64,000 bases of DNA from JAIEOG01 sp964519985 (GTDB taxonomy: Bacteria > Bdellovibrionota > FAC87 > UBA2466): contig CAZFMF010000002.1 in NCBI GenBank assembly GCA_964519985.1, positions 229,251 to 293,250 of the forward strand, read 5' to 3'. This document shows positions 52,320 to 61,261 of this stretch, piece by piece. A model generated the notes under the pieces. That model made no database searches. It saw only the letters and a program-made list of their open reading frames with translations, and was not told the origin of the DNA. A program made the translations under genes and the position numbers. Position 1 is the stretch's first letter; each line of letters starts with the position of its first letter.

Positions 52320-52876
52320 CGATTCTAGAAATTACCGATCCGGATTCTCCGCTCCTGACGCAAGCGAGGGATCTCTTGGAACGTACTCAAGGGCGAAATG
52401 TCTGCACTCTGGATTACTTGAAAACGGCGGCGAATTCGGGTGACGAGCTTTTCCTCATCGGAATGATGCACGGAAAACTCATCGCCGCGGCGGTCGCGAA
52501 AGTTTTGCGCGGGGATTTTGAGTACTACCGTCCGTTCGGCGACCGTTTTCTCATCGATTGGGCCCGCCATAGCGTCGGCTCCCTCTCAATCCTATCCGTC
52601 GCCGAAGGGCATCGGGGCGAAGGCTATGGGCAACTCTTGGGGCACGCGCGCTTGCGCTGGCTCAAGTCCAAAGGCTGCGACAAAGCGGTCGGCGTGTCGT
52701 GGATGAGTGGGTTGGCCGAAAGTTCCGCCCGCGTTTTCGAAAAAATCGGAATGACCCAAGTCGCCCTAGTTACCGACTTCTATGTGAAGTTCAGCGTGAA
52801 GATCGATCTCCAATGCCCGGTTTGCGGGAAACCGCCCTGCTACTGCGCGGCCGCGCTCTACGAAAGAACTCTGTAG
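52316..52876 (+). CDS. GNAT-like acetyltransferase with C-terminal cysteine cluster
   Basis: GTG at 52316 overlaps the DTW stop (GTGA). The GNAT fold is suggested by SILSVAEGHRGEGYGQLLGHARLRWLKSKG (acetyl-CoA loop) and SSARVFEKIGM. The C-terminus has CPVCGKPPCYC, an arrangement strongly like the Cys cluster at the N-terminus of the neighbouring DTW protein. The open frame extends far upstream over the DTW gene but is a shadow. Possible target is tRNA or a ribosomal protein; this is inference from the operon. Confidence 0.82.
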   Translation: MTILEITDPDSPLLTQARDLLERTQGRNVCTLDYLKTAANSGDELFLIGMMHGKLIAAAVAKVLRGDFEYYRPFGDRFLIDWARHSVGSLSILSVAEGHRGEGYGQLLGHARLRWLKSKGCDKAVGVSWMSGLAESSARVFEKIGMTQVALVTDFYVKFSVKIDLQCPVCGKPPCYCAAALYERTL

Positions 52877-52882
52877 TGCTGT

Positions 52883-54244
52883 TTACCCATTGACCCGAAG
52901 GCGGCGAACGTCTTTTTCGCAATGATCTAGAATTCGACGGACTAGCACCTGTGGGGTGATCGGTTTGGAAATATAGTCGCTAAAACCCACTCGAAGGCAG
53001 CGTTCCTTTTCGCCGCTCATGGCGTGGGCCGTAAGTGCCAAGACTGGCAGTCGAAAGTTCTCGCCGCGAATTGCAACCGTTGCATCAATCCCGTCCATCT
53101 CTGGCATCTGAATATCCATCAAGATCACATCCGGTGGATCCCCTGGCCCGTGAAGTGTTCGCAATGCTTCGGCGCCATTGGAGCAACAGGTTACCTCTGC
53201 GCCTTGCTTTATTAGAATGCGGCTAATCAGTAATTGGGTGTCGAGGGCATCTTCTACGAGGAGAACGCGAAGTCCTTCCAGTGCGGGTTGAAACGAGGTA
53301 GGCGCTCCCATTTCAACCCTCGCATCGGGTCCCCTTGCCATGATTTCCGCCCTAAAAGTCGCAAGAAAAGTGGCCCCCCGTCCAAACGCGCTTTCTACCA
53401 GTGTTAGATCTCCTCCCATCAACTTGCAAAGCCGGCGCGAAAGCGCGAGTCCCAATCCGGTACCACCGTACTTTCGACCGATCTCGCTACTTCCCTGCGA
53501 GAAAGGTTGAAACAACCGCTCTCGCTGTGTTTCCGAAATACCGCATCCATGATCAACAATCTCAATTTCCAATAAAGACGACTGCGACTCAAAACGTGCT
53601 CGCAATTCTATCGTATCGTTGGAACCAAATTTAATGGAATTCGAAAGGAGGTTGTTGACCACCTGAGAAAACCTCAAGCCATCCAAAGCAATGAGCGGCG
53701 GGAGCGATGGATCGAAATGCAAAATAATTTTCGAGTTCTTTGCTTGCACCGCCGGCTCCAGTGCCTTCGCAAAATCTTCCAACCGATCCCGAATCGGAAT
53801 CGATTCATTTTCAATTCCAAGTTCACCGGATTCGATTTTGGAAAGATCCAAGATATCATCAATCAATCGCCGAAGCGCCTGACAGTTGCGGTGGATGCGA
53901 AGCAAAAAATCGCGCTGGTGATCAATGGAAAGAGGCTCATTTAGAAGCATCTCGGTGAATCCAACAATGGCCGTCATCGGAGTTCGGATTTCGTGACTCA
54001 TATTAGCAAGAAAGACTCCCTTGACACGGTTCGCGCGCTCGAGCGCCGCTCTTTCCTTGTCGAGCCGTTGGGAACTGAAGGTCAGCTCGTCGGCGAGGAT
54101 ATTCACCCCGTAGCTGATGGCGTCGATAATGTCTCCCTTGTCGCTGAGTTTCGCACGATGCATCGGACGTCCGCTCGCCATAATCGTAAGCGCATCGAGA
54201 AACTGTTGTAATCGCTCGACATCAATCTCCGAGCCCTTGCGCAT
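52883..54244 (-). CDS. Hybrid sensor histidine kinase/response regulator (soluble)
   Basis: The 453-residue protein has no membrane segment. Residues 5-80 form a helical input part (ISYGVNILADELTFSSQRLDKERAALERAN), then HisKA with SHEIRTPMTAIVGFTEML (His near 93), HATPase with NNLLSNSIKFG, DHGCGISE and GGTGLGLALSRRL, and a C-terminal receiver with ILMDIQMPEMDG. The start ATG 54244 overlaps the stop of the STAS-like gene (TAATG), so it is translationally coupled to that small protein. Confidence 0.92.
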   Translation of the reverse strand: MRKGSEIDVERLQQFLDALTIMASGRPMHRAKLSDKGDIIDAISYGVNILADELTFSSQRLDKERAALERANRVKGVFLANMSHEIRTPMTAIVGFTEMLLNEPLSIDHQRDFLLRIHRNCQALRRLIDDILDLSKIESGELGIENESIPIRDRLEDFAKALEPAVQAKNSKIILHFDPSLPPLIALDGLRFSQVVNNLLSNSIKFGSNDTIELRARFESQSSLLEIEIVDHGCGISETQRERLFQPFSQGSSEIGRKYGGTGLGLALSRRLCKLMGGDLTLVESAFGRGATFLATFRAEIMARGPDARVEMGAPTSFQPALEGLRVLLVEDALDTQLLISRILIKQGAEVTCCSNGAEALRTLHGPGDPPDVILMDIQMPEMDGIDATVAIRGENFRLPVLALTAHAMSGEKERCLRVGFSDYISKPITPQVLVRRILDHCEKDVRRLRVNG

Positions 54245-54615
54245 TAGTGGAAGGTCTTCAACCATTCAATCGCCGTTTCTTGTGAAGTAAACAACCGCAC
54301 CGGAACAGAATGCTTGGACATCCGCAAATAGATATTTCCCATCATGCTGCCGAGGGGTGTAGCGGATGTTAAGAGCGCTAATGCCGAAAAGGCTCCATTC
54401 ATCGCATTTGAAGAATAGTGGTGACGGGCTTCGGGCCTCAGCATTTCCGATTTACGAATGTCGACAAGTAGCGGCCGGCGAATTCCCTTCGTCACCGCGA
54501 TCGCGTTGCTCATATTTTCCTCGGCCTCGGGAAGTGCTTGGACAACACCAGGAACGATGTGCACGTAAACAATTCCGTCATCGGTCATTCCAATTTCAGC
54601 TGATTTCGTTCTCAC
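54244..54615 (-). CDS. STAS-like small protein partner of the histidine kinase
   Basis: The 123-residue product starts with GTG at 54615 after GGGATAG and has a mixed alpha/beta pattern (GIVYVHIVPGVVQALPEAEEN, RPLLVDIRKSEML, SVPVRLFTSQETAIEWLKTF) seen in STAS/SpoIIAA-like proteins often placed next to hybrid kinases. It has no catalytic motif. Its stop overlaps the kinase start, so both are made in fixed ratio. Probable role is regulation of the kinase; not proven. Confidence 0.7.
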   Translation of the reverse strand: MRTKSAEIGMTDDGIVYVHIVPGVVQALPEAEENMSNAIAVTKGIRRPLLVDIRKSEMLRPEARHHYSSNAMNGAFSALALLTSATPLGSMMGNIYLRMSKHSVPVRLFTSQETAIEWLKTFH

Positions 54616-54713
54616 TCACTTCTATCCCTTTCGTGGCAGCTACTTACTATAGTACCGAATTTGCAATGTCCAATGCGTTGGACGTGACAAACTCAACTGC
54701 AACGTGTTTGGTA

Positions 54714-55208
54714 CTAGTAGCGATTCGGCAATTTGGATTCGTCGAGCTGAGTGGGAACTCCGATGCCGCGCCAATGGGTAGTCTGGTAACCCGAGTCGCG
54801 TTTCTTTTCGGACGTGATCTCGACGTCGAGTAAGCCATTGAAACCCGATCGCACCGCTTGAAAGGCCAAGCGCAACAGGGCGTCCGCGCGATCCGCGACC
54901 CCTTCCACTTTTAACGGCTTCTCTTTACGCTTCATGAAGCGTGTCTCTTCGCCCTGCTGGCGGTAGTAAACGATGACGCCGCGGGCGAGCGCCAAGTCAC
55001 GCTCGTAAACTTCCAGCGCGGGCGCAAACTGGCTGTCAAAACAAAAACCGCAATAAAGGCGATGAGAAAGTTCCGCCGGTAAGGGTTCTAGAAAAGAAAA
55101 CGTCCCGGCTTTCACCTTGTGCGAGCAACGCTTGCAAACGTGGCTTTCGCAAAGGCCGCAGACGAAGTCCGCTTTGGGCCTTTGGCAGATGCGGCAGAGG
55201 GTTTTCAT
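54714..55208 (-). CDS. Zinc-ribbon protein of unknown function
   Basis: The N-terminal third carries several CxxC pairs: CRICQRPKADFVCGLC, CKRCSHK and CGFCFD, so two zinc ribbons or a B-box/FYVE-like double zinc site are likely. The remaining 100 residues are mixed, with AKRKEKPLKVEGVADR-like and DVEITSEKKRD segments. No enzyme motif. It is 20 bp downstream of crcB on the same strand. Function unknown. Confidence 0.7.
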   Translation of the reverse strand: MKTLCRICQRPKADFVCGLCESHVCKRCSHKVKAGTFSFLEPLPAELSHRLYCGFCFDSQFAPALEVYERDLALARGVIVYYRQQGEETRFMKRKEKPLKVEGVADRADALLRLAFQAVRSGFNGLLDVEITSEKKRDSGYQTTHWRGIGVPTQLDESKLPNRY

Positions 55209-55227
55209 TCGGGCTGAAATAGCACAG

Positions 55228-55593
55228 TCAGCGCCCCAGGAACCACCCTAAAGCCACCGCCCCGAGCCCAAAAAGGACACTGGCCAGTGCGTAAACCAGT
55301 GCCCAAAATGCCTCCCCTTTACGCACAAGTTCCAGCATTTCCAGGCTAAATGCCGAGAAGGTCGTAAAGCCACCCAGAAACCCCACCCCCAAAAAGAGCG
55401 CCATTTGGGGAAAATGCTCGCTGTCTTTCAAGCTCTGAAAAAGCAGCCCGATCGCGAAGCTTCCCAGGATGTTAATGGCGAAGGTTGCGACGGGAAAGGG
55501 GTGGGAAAACCAAGGCCGAATGAGCAGCGAAAAGCCATATCGGCTCATCGACCCGAATGCGCCGCCGATGCCTACCAAAAGAAATGGGGTCAA
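55228..55593 (-). CDS. crcB: Fluoride channel FluC/CrcB
   Basis: FluC exports fluoride. The 121-residue protein has four hydrophobic segments and the motifs GGAFGSMSRY, NILGSFAIGLL and GFLGGFTTFSAFSLE, with the conserved Asn and the Phe/Thr/Ser residues of the ion pathway. Start is TTG at 55593, with GGAGG 8 bp upstream. Dual-topology dimers need only one gene; none other is near. I see no fluoride riboswitch in the 60 bp between this gene and the divergent methyltransferase gene. Confidence 0.95.
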   Translation of the reverse strand: MTPFLLVGIGGAFGSMSRYGFSLLIRPWFSHPFPVATFAINILGSFAIGLLFQSLKDSEHFPQMALFLGVGFLGGFTTFSAFSLEMLELVRKGEAFWALVYALASVLFGLGAVALGWFLGR

Positions 55594-55653
55594 AGGGCCT
55601 CCTATCGCGGTGAGGGCTTTATTTTACCATTCGCTCTGTGTTTAAACCCCCCA

Positions 55654-56922
55654 ATGCTTTCCGATCTCCACATCCTCGAGCTCGGCCCCAAGGGCGATGG
55701 CGTTCACCGTGGGCCCCGCGGCCGGGTGTATGTGGAGCGCTCCGCCCCGGGGGATGTGCTGAAGGGAAATGTGCAACTAGACCGCATGGGGATTCCGCGA
55801 GCCGAGATCGCCGAGTTGCTCGAGCCATCTCCCCACCGACAAATGGCACCCTGTCCCCACTATTCCGTCTGCGGGAACTGCACCCTCCAACACGTGAAAC
55901 CCGACTATTACCGGGTTTGGAAAACCAAGATGGTGGGCGAGGCCTTCCGGGCGGAAGGGCTGCGGCCGCAGAACTGGTTGAAACCGATTTTCATCGAGGG
56001 CGGTAAACGGCGCCGCGCAACCTTTTCCGCTTTCAAGGGCCGACGCTCGCTCACTCTCGGGTACTACCAGCGCCGTTCGCAGAGGATTCACGAGATTGAT
56101 TCTTGTTTGGTGGCCGACCCTCGCCTACTCGAGCTGCGTGCCGCGATCAAACCGATCCTGATGCCCATGATGCAGGAAGCAAGGCCGGTGGACGTCTTTT
56201 TGCAACTCTCTGGTGGTGTGGTTGATGTCGTCCTGACCGGCCCAATTGGAAGTACGGGCCGGCCGGACGAAGCGTGCCGTGGTTTGGGCCAAAAGATTTT
56301 AGAACTCCCGGGCGTCGCCCGGGTGAGTTGGCGGGTGCGCGAAGGCGCGGTGATCGAACCATGGTTGAATCGTGGCGCGGTGCATGCCCAGTTTGGCATT
56401 CTCCAAGTCGCATTACCGCCCGATGCTTTTTTGCAACCCACTCCCGAAGGGGAAGCCGCATTGGTCGATGCGGTGATGGCGGAGCTTCCTGAAGACGGAC
56501 ATTTCGCCGATCTCTTTTCGGGCTGCGGCACCTTCTCCGGGCCGATGCTCACTCAGGGTTCCGTCGATAGTTTCGAATCGGATGCATTAGCCGTTCAAGC
56601 ACTCGCAAAATCCGCCAAAGGGATGCCGCTGCGGGTTTACAAACGCGATCTCTTCAAGAACCCGCTCCACCCCCAGGAACTGAACCATTTCGGCGCGGTG
56701 GTTTTCGATCCGCCGCGCGCCGGTTGCGAGGCCCAAATGGTTTCGCTCGCCAAATCCCGCGTGGCGAAAGTGATCGGTTTGTCGTGCAATCCGGCCACGT
56801 TCGCGCGCGATGCCCGTATTCTCTGCGCGGGCGGTTATCGATTGAAGAGCTTGCAAGTCGTCGATCAATTCATTTGGTCACACCACGTTGAAGTCGTGGG
56901 CGTTTTCACAAAGTCGCGCTAG
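55654..56922 (+). CDS. 23S rRNA uracil-5-methyltransferase family (RumA/RlmD-like)
   Basis: The 422-residue protein has the TRAM-like N-terminus (LELGPKGDGVHRGPRGRVYVERSAPGDVL), an iron-sulfur site CPHYSVCGNCTLQH with a later Cys in IDSCLV, and the methyltransferase core with FSGCGTFS, VVFDPPRAGC and the catalytic Cys in GLSCNPATFARD. It methylates U to m5U in rRNA or tRNA; which position is not clear. The start at 55654 is used because the frame upstream covers crcB on the other strand. Confidence 0.9.
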   Translation: MLSDLHILELGPKGDGVHRGPRGRVYVERSAPGDVLKGNVQLDRMGIPRAEIAELLEPSPHRQMAPCPHYSVCGNCTLQHVKPDYYRVWKTKMVGEAFRAEGLRPQNWLKPIFIEGGKRRRATFSAFKGRRSLTLGYYQRRSQRIHEIDSCLVADPRLLELRAAIKPILMPMMQEARPVDVFLQLSGGVVDVVLTGPIGSTGRPDEACRGLGQKILELPGVARVSWRVREGAVIEPWLNRGAVHAQFGILQVALPPDAFLQPTPEGEAALVDAVMAELPEDGHFADLFSGCGTFSGPMLTQGSVDSFESDALAVQALAKSAKGMPLRVYKRDLFKNPLHPQELNHFGAVVFDPPRAGCEAQMVSLAKSRVAKVIGLSCNPATFARDARILCAGGYRLKSLQVVDQFIWSHHVEVVGVFTKSR

Positions 56923-56949
56923 AATATTTCTCCAACGAGGAGACTCCCC

Positions 56950-57498
56950 ATGCTCAAGAAAATCCTAGCCGGTATCGGTTTGTTCATCGCGGTGATCTGC
57001 ATCATCGCCGCTTTCAAACCTTCCACCTTTAGCGTCGAAAGAAAAGCCGTCATCGACGCGCCGCCCGCGGTGGTTTTTGCCCAGGTCAACGATCTACATA
57101 AATGGGAAGCTTGGTCGCCGTGGGCCAAACTCGATCCCAATGCCAAAGACACCTACGAAGGCCCTGACTCCGGCAAAGGCGCATCCATGGGCTGGGATGG
57201 AAACAGTGACGTCGGCTCGGGTAAGATGACCATTATCGAAAGCCAGCCGCCTTCCTTGATTCATATCAATGTCGAGTTCTACAAACCCATGGCGGGAACA
57301 AACCTTACCGAATTCACCTTCACGCCCCAAGGCCCCAAAACCGAAGTGAATTGGAAGATGAGCGGCAAGAATGGCTTTGTCGGTCGGCTTTTTTGCCTGT
57401 TCGTGAACATGGACAAGATGGTCGGGGGCCAGTTCGAGCAGGGTCTCAACAACTTAAAGACCGTCTCCGAAGCGGCGGCCGCGAAGGGTAAGAAATAA
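56950..57498 (+). CDS. SRPBCC family protein with N-terminal membrane segment
   Basis: The 182-residue protein starts with a membrane segment (KKILAGIGLFIAVICIIAAFK), then the SRPBCC (START-like) core: VFAQVNDLHKWEAWSPWAKL and TEVNWKMSGKNGFVGRLFCLFVNMDKMVGGQFEQGL. This is the usual layout of polyketide-cyclase/dehydrase-like transport or binding proteins in the periplasm. Ligand unknown. GAGGAG lies upstream of the ATG. Confidence 0.85.
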   Translation: MLKKILAGIGLFIAVICIIAAFKPSTFSVERKAVIDAPPAVVFAQVNDLHKWEAWSPWAKLDPNAKDTYEGPDSGKGASMGWDGNSDVGSGKMTIIESQPPSLIHINVEFYKPMAGTNLTEFTFTPQGPKTEVNWKMSGKNGFVGRLFCLFVNMDKMVGGQFEQGLNNLKTVSEAAAAKGKK

Positions 57499-57534
57499 GC
57501 CGCGGCTGGTCACCAGCGCGCGAAATGTGCTAGG

Positions 57535-59667
57535 GTGCGCGTCGCCGTGAGCGACGTTTTTCCCATTCATGTCCGCACCCTGACCGGTCTAGAGAAGGTT
57601 CTCGCCGAGGAGCTAACCGGCCTCGGCGGCGAAGCGTTCTCAATCGCTAATCGCGTCGTGATTGGGCAGGGGAATCTGGAGTTGCTTTACCGCACCAATC
57701 TCTGGTGCCGCACCGCGATCCGGGTACTCCGACCGATTGCCGCCTTCTCCGCTCCCGATGAAAAGACTTTCTACGAAGGCTTGAAGGCCATCGATTGGGC
57801 ACCGTGGATGGCCCCCAGTGGAACACTGGCGATCGACGCCCACGTGCACTCCTCCTTTACCACCCACTCGCTTTTCGCCGCGCAGTTGGCCAAAGATGCC
57901 ATCGTCGACCGCTTTCGCGAAACTGCCGGTCATCGGCCGTCGGTGGATCTCGAGCACCCGCAATTGCGTATCGCCATCAATCTCTTTCAAAACACGGCGC
58001 AAGTACTGGTCGACGCATCCGGCGAGTCTTTGCACAAGCGCGGTTATCGGCGACAGGCGGGAGAGGCCCCACTGCGGGAAACCTTGGCGGCCGGCATTCT
58101 GAAGCTGTCCGGATGGAAGGGCAAAAGCCCGCTGGTCGATCCGATGTGCGGCTCCGGCACCTTTGCCATCGAAGCCGGAATGATTTTGAAGAACATGGCA
58201 CCCGGCTTGCTGCGCAAGGCGTTTGGCTTTCAACGCTGGGCCGACTACGACGCCGCGCTCTTCAACCGACTGGTGGAAGAAGCCAAGGCGGCCGTTCAAA
58301 AGGACGTCGACGTTCCCATTGTCGGCATTGAAATCGATCCTAAAGTGAGTGAAATCGCCCAGCAAAACGTGGAACGTGCGGGCCTGGCCGGAACCGTCCG
58401 AATCGAAAATGCCGACTTCTTCACTTGCGACGCCATCCCGGCCGCGAAGGGCACCGTGGTGATGAACCCGCCCTACGATGAACGCCTCGATGTGCAAAAT
58501 GTTCCGGAACTCTACCAACGCATCGGCGAGCGCCTCCACGCCGCGTATCCGGGTTGGAATGCCTGCCTGCTTACCGGCAACCTCGAGGCGGCCAAATATT
58601 TCGCGCTCCCGCACGCTAAAGAGCTTACGCTGTTCAATGGCCCGATCGAATGTCGGCTGGTGAGATCCACTTTGCCCACCACGGCACAAACCGCCCTGCG
58701 CCCCGATCCCGAAACCAACCCCGAGTGGCAAAGAAAGGTCCAAACCTTCGCCAACCGCCTGCGCAAGAACTACAAACACCTTTCCAAGTGGGCGGCCCGC
58801 GAAAAAATCTCCGCCTACCGAATTTACGATTGGGACATTCCTGAGTTTCCTTTCATCCTGGATCTCTGCGAAGGGCGATTGCACTTCGCCGAAGTGCCGC
58901 GCAATTTTGATCGATCGCCGATCGAACAAGGTCAGTACTTGCAGCTAATGGTGCACGCCGCCGCCGACGTGGTAGGAATTGCGGCCGAGCGGGTGACATT
59001 TAAAAAACGCAAACCTAAGAAAACCGGCGGCGCGGCGCAAACGCCCACTGGCGATTTTTTTGAGGTGAGCGAGGCAGGCCTGCGCTTTCTCGTCAATTTC
59101 ACCGATTACTTGGATATTGGCCTATGTCTTGAACACCGAAAACTTCGGGCCCGCATTCGCCAAGAAGCCGCAGGGAAAGAGTTCTTAAATCTCTACGGCT
59201 CCACGGGTGCGTTCACAGTATGCGCCGCCGCCGGCGGAGCGCGCAGTACGATGACGGTCGATACCGCCAGCACTTATTTGGACTGGGCCGAACGCAATCT
59301 CCGGCTGAATGACCAAACCAACGCGTCCAATGAAGGCATTCGCTCCGATGTCATGGAATTCTTAGAACGCACGCGATCTGGCTACGATCTCGCGGTCGTA
59401 GATCCCCCGGCCCGTTCGATGAACCGCGTGACCGGTCAGGAGTTTGATACCCAGGCGGATCACGTCCGATTGCTTCAAAAAGTCCTTTCGCGCATGCGCG
59501 CCGGCGGAAAAGTCTACTTCTCGACCGCCTACCGATCGTTTCAGATGGATGAAACCGCATTGAAGGCGGGAAGAAATCTGCAAATTCGGGAAATCACTTC
59601 GCAGCTCACCCCTCCCGACTTCGAACGCGGAGCCGCGCACCGATTTTGGTGTCTAGAACTTTTCTAG
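57535..59667 (+). CDS. rlmL: Bifunctional 23S rRNA methyltransferase RlmKL
   Basis: The 710-residue protein has the THUMP domain (VRTLTGLEKVLAEELTGLGG), the RlmL core with GSGTFAIEAGMILKNMAPGLLR and VMNPPYDERL (NPPY), and the C-terminal RlmK core with FLNLYGSTGAFTVCAAAGGA and VVDPPARSMN. RlmL makes m2G2445 and RlmK m7G2069 in E. coli numbering. The start is GTG 57535 with a possible GTG at 57547. It overlaps the 3' end of dinB by 4 bp, convergent. Confidence 0.94.
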   Translation: MRVAVSDVFPIHVRTLTGLEKVLAEELTGLGGEAFSIANRVVIGQGNLELLYRTNLWCRTAIRVLRPIAAFSAPDEKTFYEGLKAIDWAPWMAPSGTLAIDAHVHSSFTTHSLFAAQLAKDAIVDRFRETAGHRPSVDLEHPQLRIAINLFQNTAQVLVDASGESLHKRGYRRQAGEAPLRETLAAGILKLSGWKGKSPLVDPMCGSGTFAIEAGMILKNMAPGLLRKAFGFQRWADYDAALFNRLVEEAKAAVQKDVDVPIVGIEIDPKVSEIAQQNVERAGLAGTVRIENADFFTCDAIPAAKGTVVMNPPYDERLDVQNVPELYQRIGERLHAAYPGWNACLLTGNLEAAKYFALPHAKELTLFNGPIECRLVRSTLPTTAQTALRPDPETNPEWQRKVQTFANRLRKNYKHLSKWAAREKISAYRIYDWDIPEFPFILDLCEGRLHFAEVPRNFDRSPIEQGQYLQLMVHAAADVVGIAAERVTFKKRKPKKTGGAAQTPTGDFFEVSEAGLRFLVNFTDYLDIGLCLEHRKLRARIRQEAAGKEFLNLYGSTGAFTVCAAAGGARSTMTVDTASTYLDWAERNLRLNDQTNASNEGIRSDVMEFLERTRSGYDLAVVDPPARSMNRVTGQEFDTQADHVRLLQKVLSRMRAGGKVYFSTAYRSFQMDETALKAGRNLQIREITSQLTPPDFERGAAHRFWCLELF

Positions 59668-60758
59668 AGCGGCAGTGCCAATTGATCGTGATCCGATCGC
59701 CCCGTGTCATCGGGCTCGGTCTTGAGGTTCGTGATGCTGACGCCGAGCAAGCGAATCGGTCGACGGCCAGCCTCGGTGCTGGCTAACAAATCATTTGCCG
59801 TTTGGGAAATAAGGCCGGGTTCGAAACTAAAATCCGGCAATGTCCGGCTGCGCGTAATCGAAACGAAGTCAGAATACTTCACTTTGAGCACGACCGTACG
59901 ACCGGGCAGATCGCGACGCCGCAACGTCTCGGCGACTTCCCCGGCTAGCTCCGCAATGGTGCGTTTCAAACTCGGCAGATCCAGAATGTCTTCGCCAAAG
60001 GTCGTCTCCGATCCACGGCTACGCGGAGTGTGATCGGAACTCACCGGCCGATCGTCTTCACCCTGGGAGAGGCGGTGCAAGAACAACCCAAACTTTCCGA
60101 AGCGTTCGAATAGGATCCGCGGATCACGACTGCGGATATCAGCCGCTGTTCGCAATCCCGCTTCATGCAGCTTCTTCGCTGTCGCCGGCCCCACTCCCCA
60201 AAGCCGTTCGACGGGGAGGCCGGCCACGAATTCCGAAACACGATCCGGGGGGATGACGACCAAGCCGTCGGGCTTTTTAATATCACTCGCAACCTTAGCA
60301 ATAAACTTATTCGGCCCGACTCCGGCGGAGGCGGTGAGTTGAAGTTCTGATCGGATGCGCGCACGGATTTGCTCCGCGACTTTGCGCGCCAAAGGTTCAC
60401 CTATCTTATTAGTTGTCACGTCTAAATAAGCCTCGTCCAAGGACAACGGTTCGATAAGATCCGTATAATCCGCGAAAATGGCCCGCAAAGCGCGCGACAC
60501 CGCCTTGTACTTAGAAAAATCCGGGCGCACAAAGATCGCGCGGGGGCAAAGGCGATAGGCCTTGCTGGAACTCATCGCCGATCGCACCCCATGCCGGCGG
60601 GCTTCGTAGGAAGCCGAAGCGACGACTCCACGTCCGTTCGGCCTTCCGCCCACCACCACGGGCTTCCCACGTAAAGACGGATTATCCCGCTGCTCCACCG
60701 ACGCATAGAAGGCGTCCATGTCGACGTGAATAATTTTTCTCGGCTTGGCCTCACTCAT
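59664..60758 (-). CDS. dinB: DNA polymerase IV (DinB)
   Basis: Y-family translesion polymerase. The catalytic region has HVDMDAFYASVEQRDNP and SLDEAYLDVT, with the helix-hairpin-helix region VERLWGVGPATAKKLHEAG and the little finger. The C-terminus ends in QLALPL, an almost ideal beta-clamp-binding motif. At 364 residues it is full length. A sequence AACGTATGTT lies 28 bp upstream (60787-60796) and may be an SOS box. Confidence 0.96.
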   Translation of the reverse strand: MSEAKPRKIIHVDMDAFYASVEQRDNPSLRGKPVVVGGRPNGRGVVASASYEARRHGVRSAMSSSKAYRLCPRAIFVRPDFSKYKAVSRALRAIFADYTDLIEPLSLDEAYLDVTTNKIGEPLARKVAEQIRARIRSELQLTASAGVGPNKFIAKVASDIKKPDGLVVIPPDRVSEFVAGLPVERLWGVGPATAKKLHEAGLRTAADIRSRDPRILFERFGKFGLFLHRLSQGEDDRPVSSDHTPRSRGSETTFGEDILDLPSLKRTIAELAGEVAETLRRRDLPGRTVVLKVKYSDFVSITRSRTLPDFSFEPGLISQTANDLLASTEAGRRPIRLLGVSITNLKTEPDDTGRSDHDQLALPL

Positions 60759-60786
60759 GCTGTCCCAATATAGCAGACGATATACA

Positions 60787-60796
60787 AACGTATGTT
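60787..60796. promoter_or_regulatory. dinB: Candidate SOS (LexA) box upstream of dinB
   Basis: AACGTATGTT has AAC and GTT half-sites spaced by four bases like the Gram-positive-type SOS box, but outer bases do not match well. Bdellovibrio uses a different LexA motif (TTACN3GTAA), which I do not see here. This is a weak candidate. Confidence 0.3.
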
Positions 60797-60850
60797 ATAG
60801 AAACTTCGATAATTTCTTGTCGGTGATACCTGGAAAGATCAAAGTGCATC

Positions 60851-60873
60851 AAAACTGGTCCTGGACCAATTTT
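60851..60873. terminator. Hairpin terminator after the GFA gene
   Basis: On the minus strand TTGGTCC-A-GGACCA followed by GTTTT lies 17 bp beyond the GFA gene stop (60890). The stem is perfect and the T-run is short. Confidence 0.55.
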
Positions 60874-60889
60874 GGAGAGCGCCGAGTTT

Positions 60890-61261
60890 TTAGACCGTCG
60901 ACATCGACGCCCCGTCGCCCACCGACACATCTTTGAAGGCATACGGATCCACGCCTTCGATGCAGGCGATATTGAACCCGTAAAGTTCGGGGCGACTACG
61001 CCGTTGGTGATGCGTGTAGATCCCGCAGGTCTTGCAGAAGTAGTGCTTCGCAGTGCGGGTGTTCCATTGGTAGAGCGTGAGGTTTTCTGACCCGCGAGTC
61101 ACTCGCAGTTTCGCCAACGGCACGCTCGCGATGATCGCCCCTTTGCGCCGACACAACGAGCAGTTGCAGCGGCGAACGTCGTCAAAGTTATCCAAACGAT
61201 CCCCGTCGAGATCGACTTCAAATTCCACCGCGCCACAATGGCATTTTCCCATTCGGGTCAT
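60890..61261 (-). CDS. GFA family (formaldehyde-activating-like) zinc protein
   Basis: The ATG at 61261 gives 123 residues with the GFA zinc ligands: CHCGAVEFEV, then CNCSLCRRKG, and FCKTCGIYTHHQRR. The family includes enzymes once said to link glutathione and formaldehyde, though most members are uncharacterised. The upstream extension seen in the open frame is not homologous. Its start overlaps the stop of the upstream exported-protein gene (ATGA), so both are coupled. Confidence 0.85.
   Translation of the reverse strand: MTRMGKCHCGAVEFEVDLDGDRLDNFDDVRRCNCSLCRRKGAIIASVPLAKLRVTRGSENLTLYQWNTRTAKHYFCKTCGIYTHHQRRSRPELYGFNIACIEGVDPYAFKDVSVGDGASMSTV

Noticed and set aside
55594..55653. Fluoride riboswitch before crcB
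   Set aside because: The gap is only about 60 bp and lacks the GGxGAUGG core of the known riboswitch class.
60781..60800. Bdellovibrio-type LexA site upstream of dinB
   Set aside because: The expected TTACN3GTAA is not present; only a weak AACNNNNGTT match remains, listed with low confidence.
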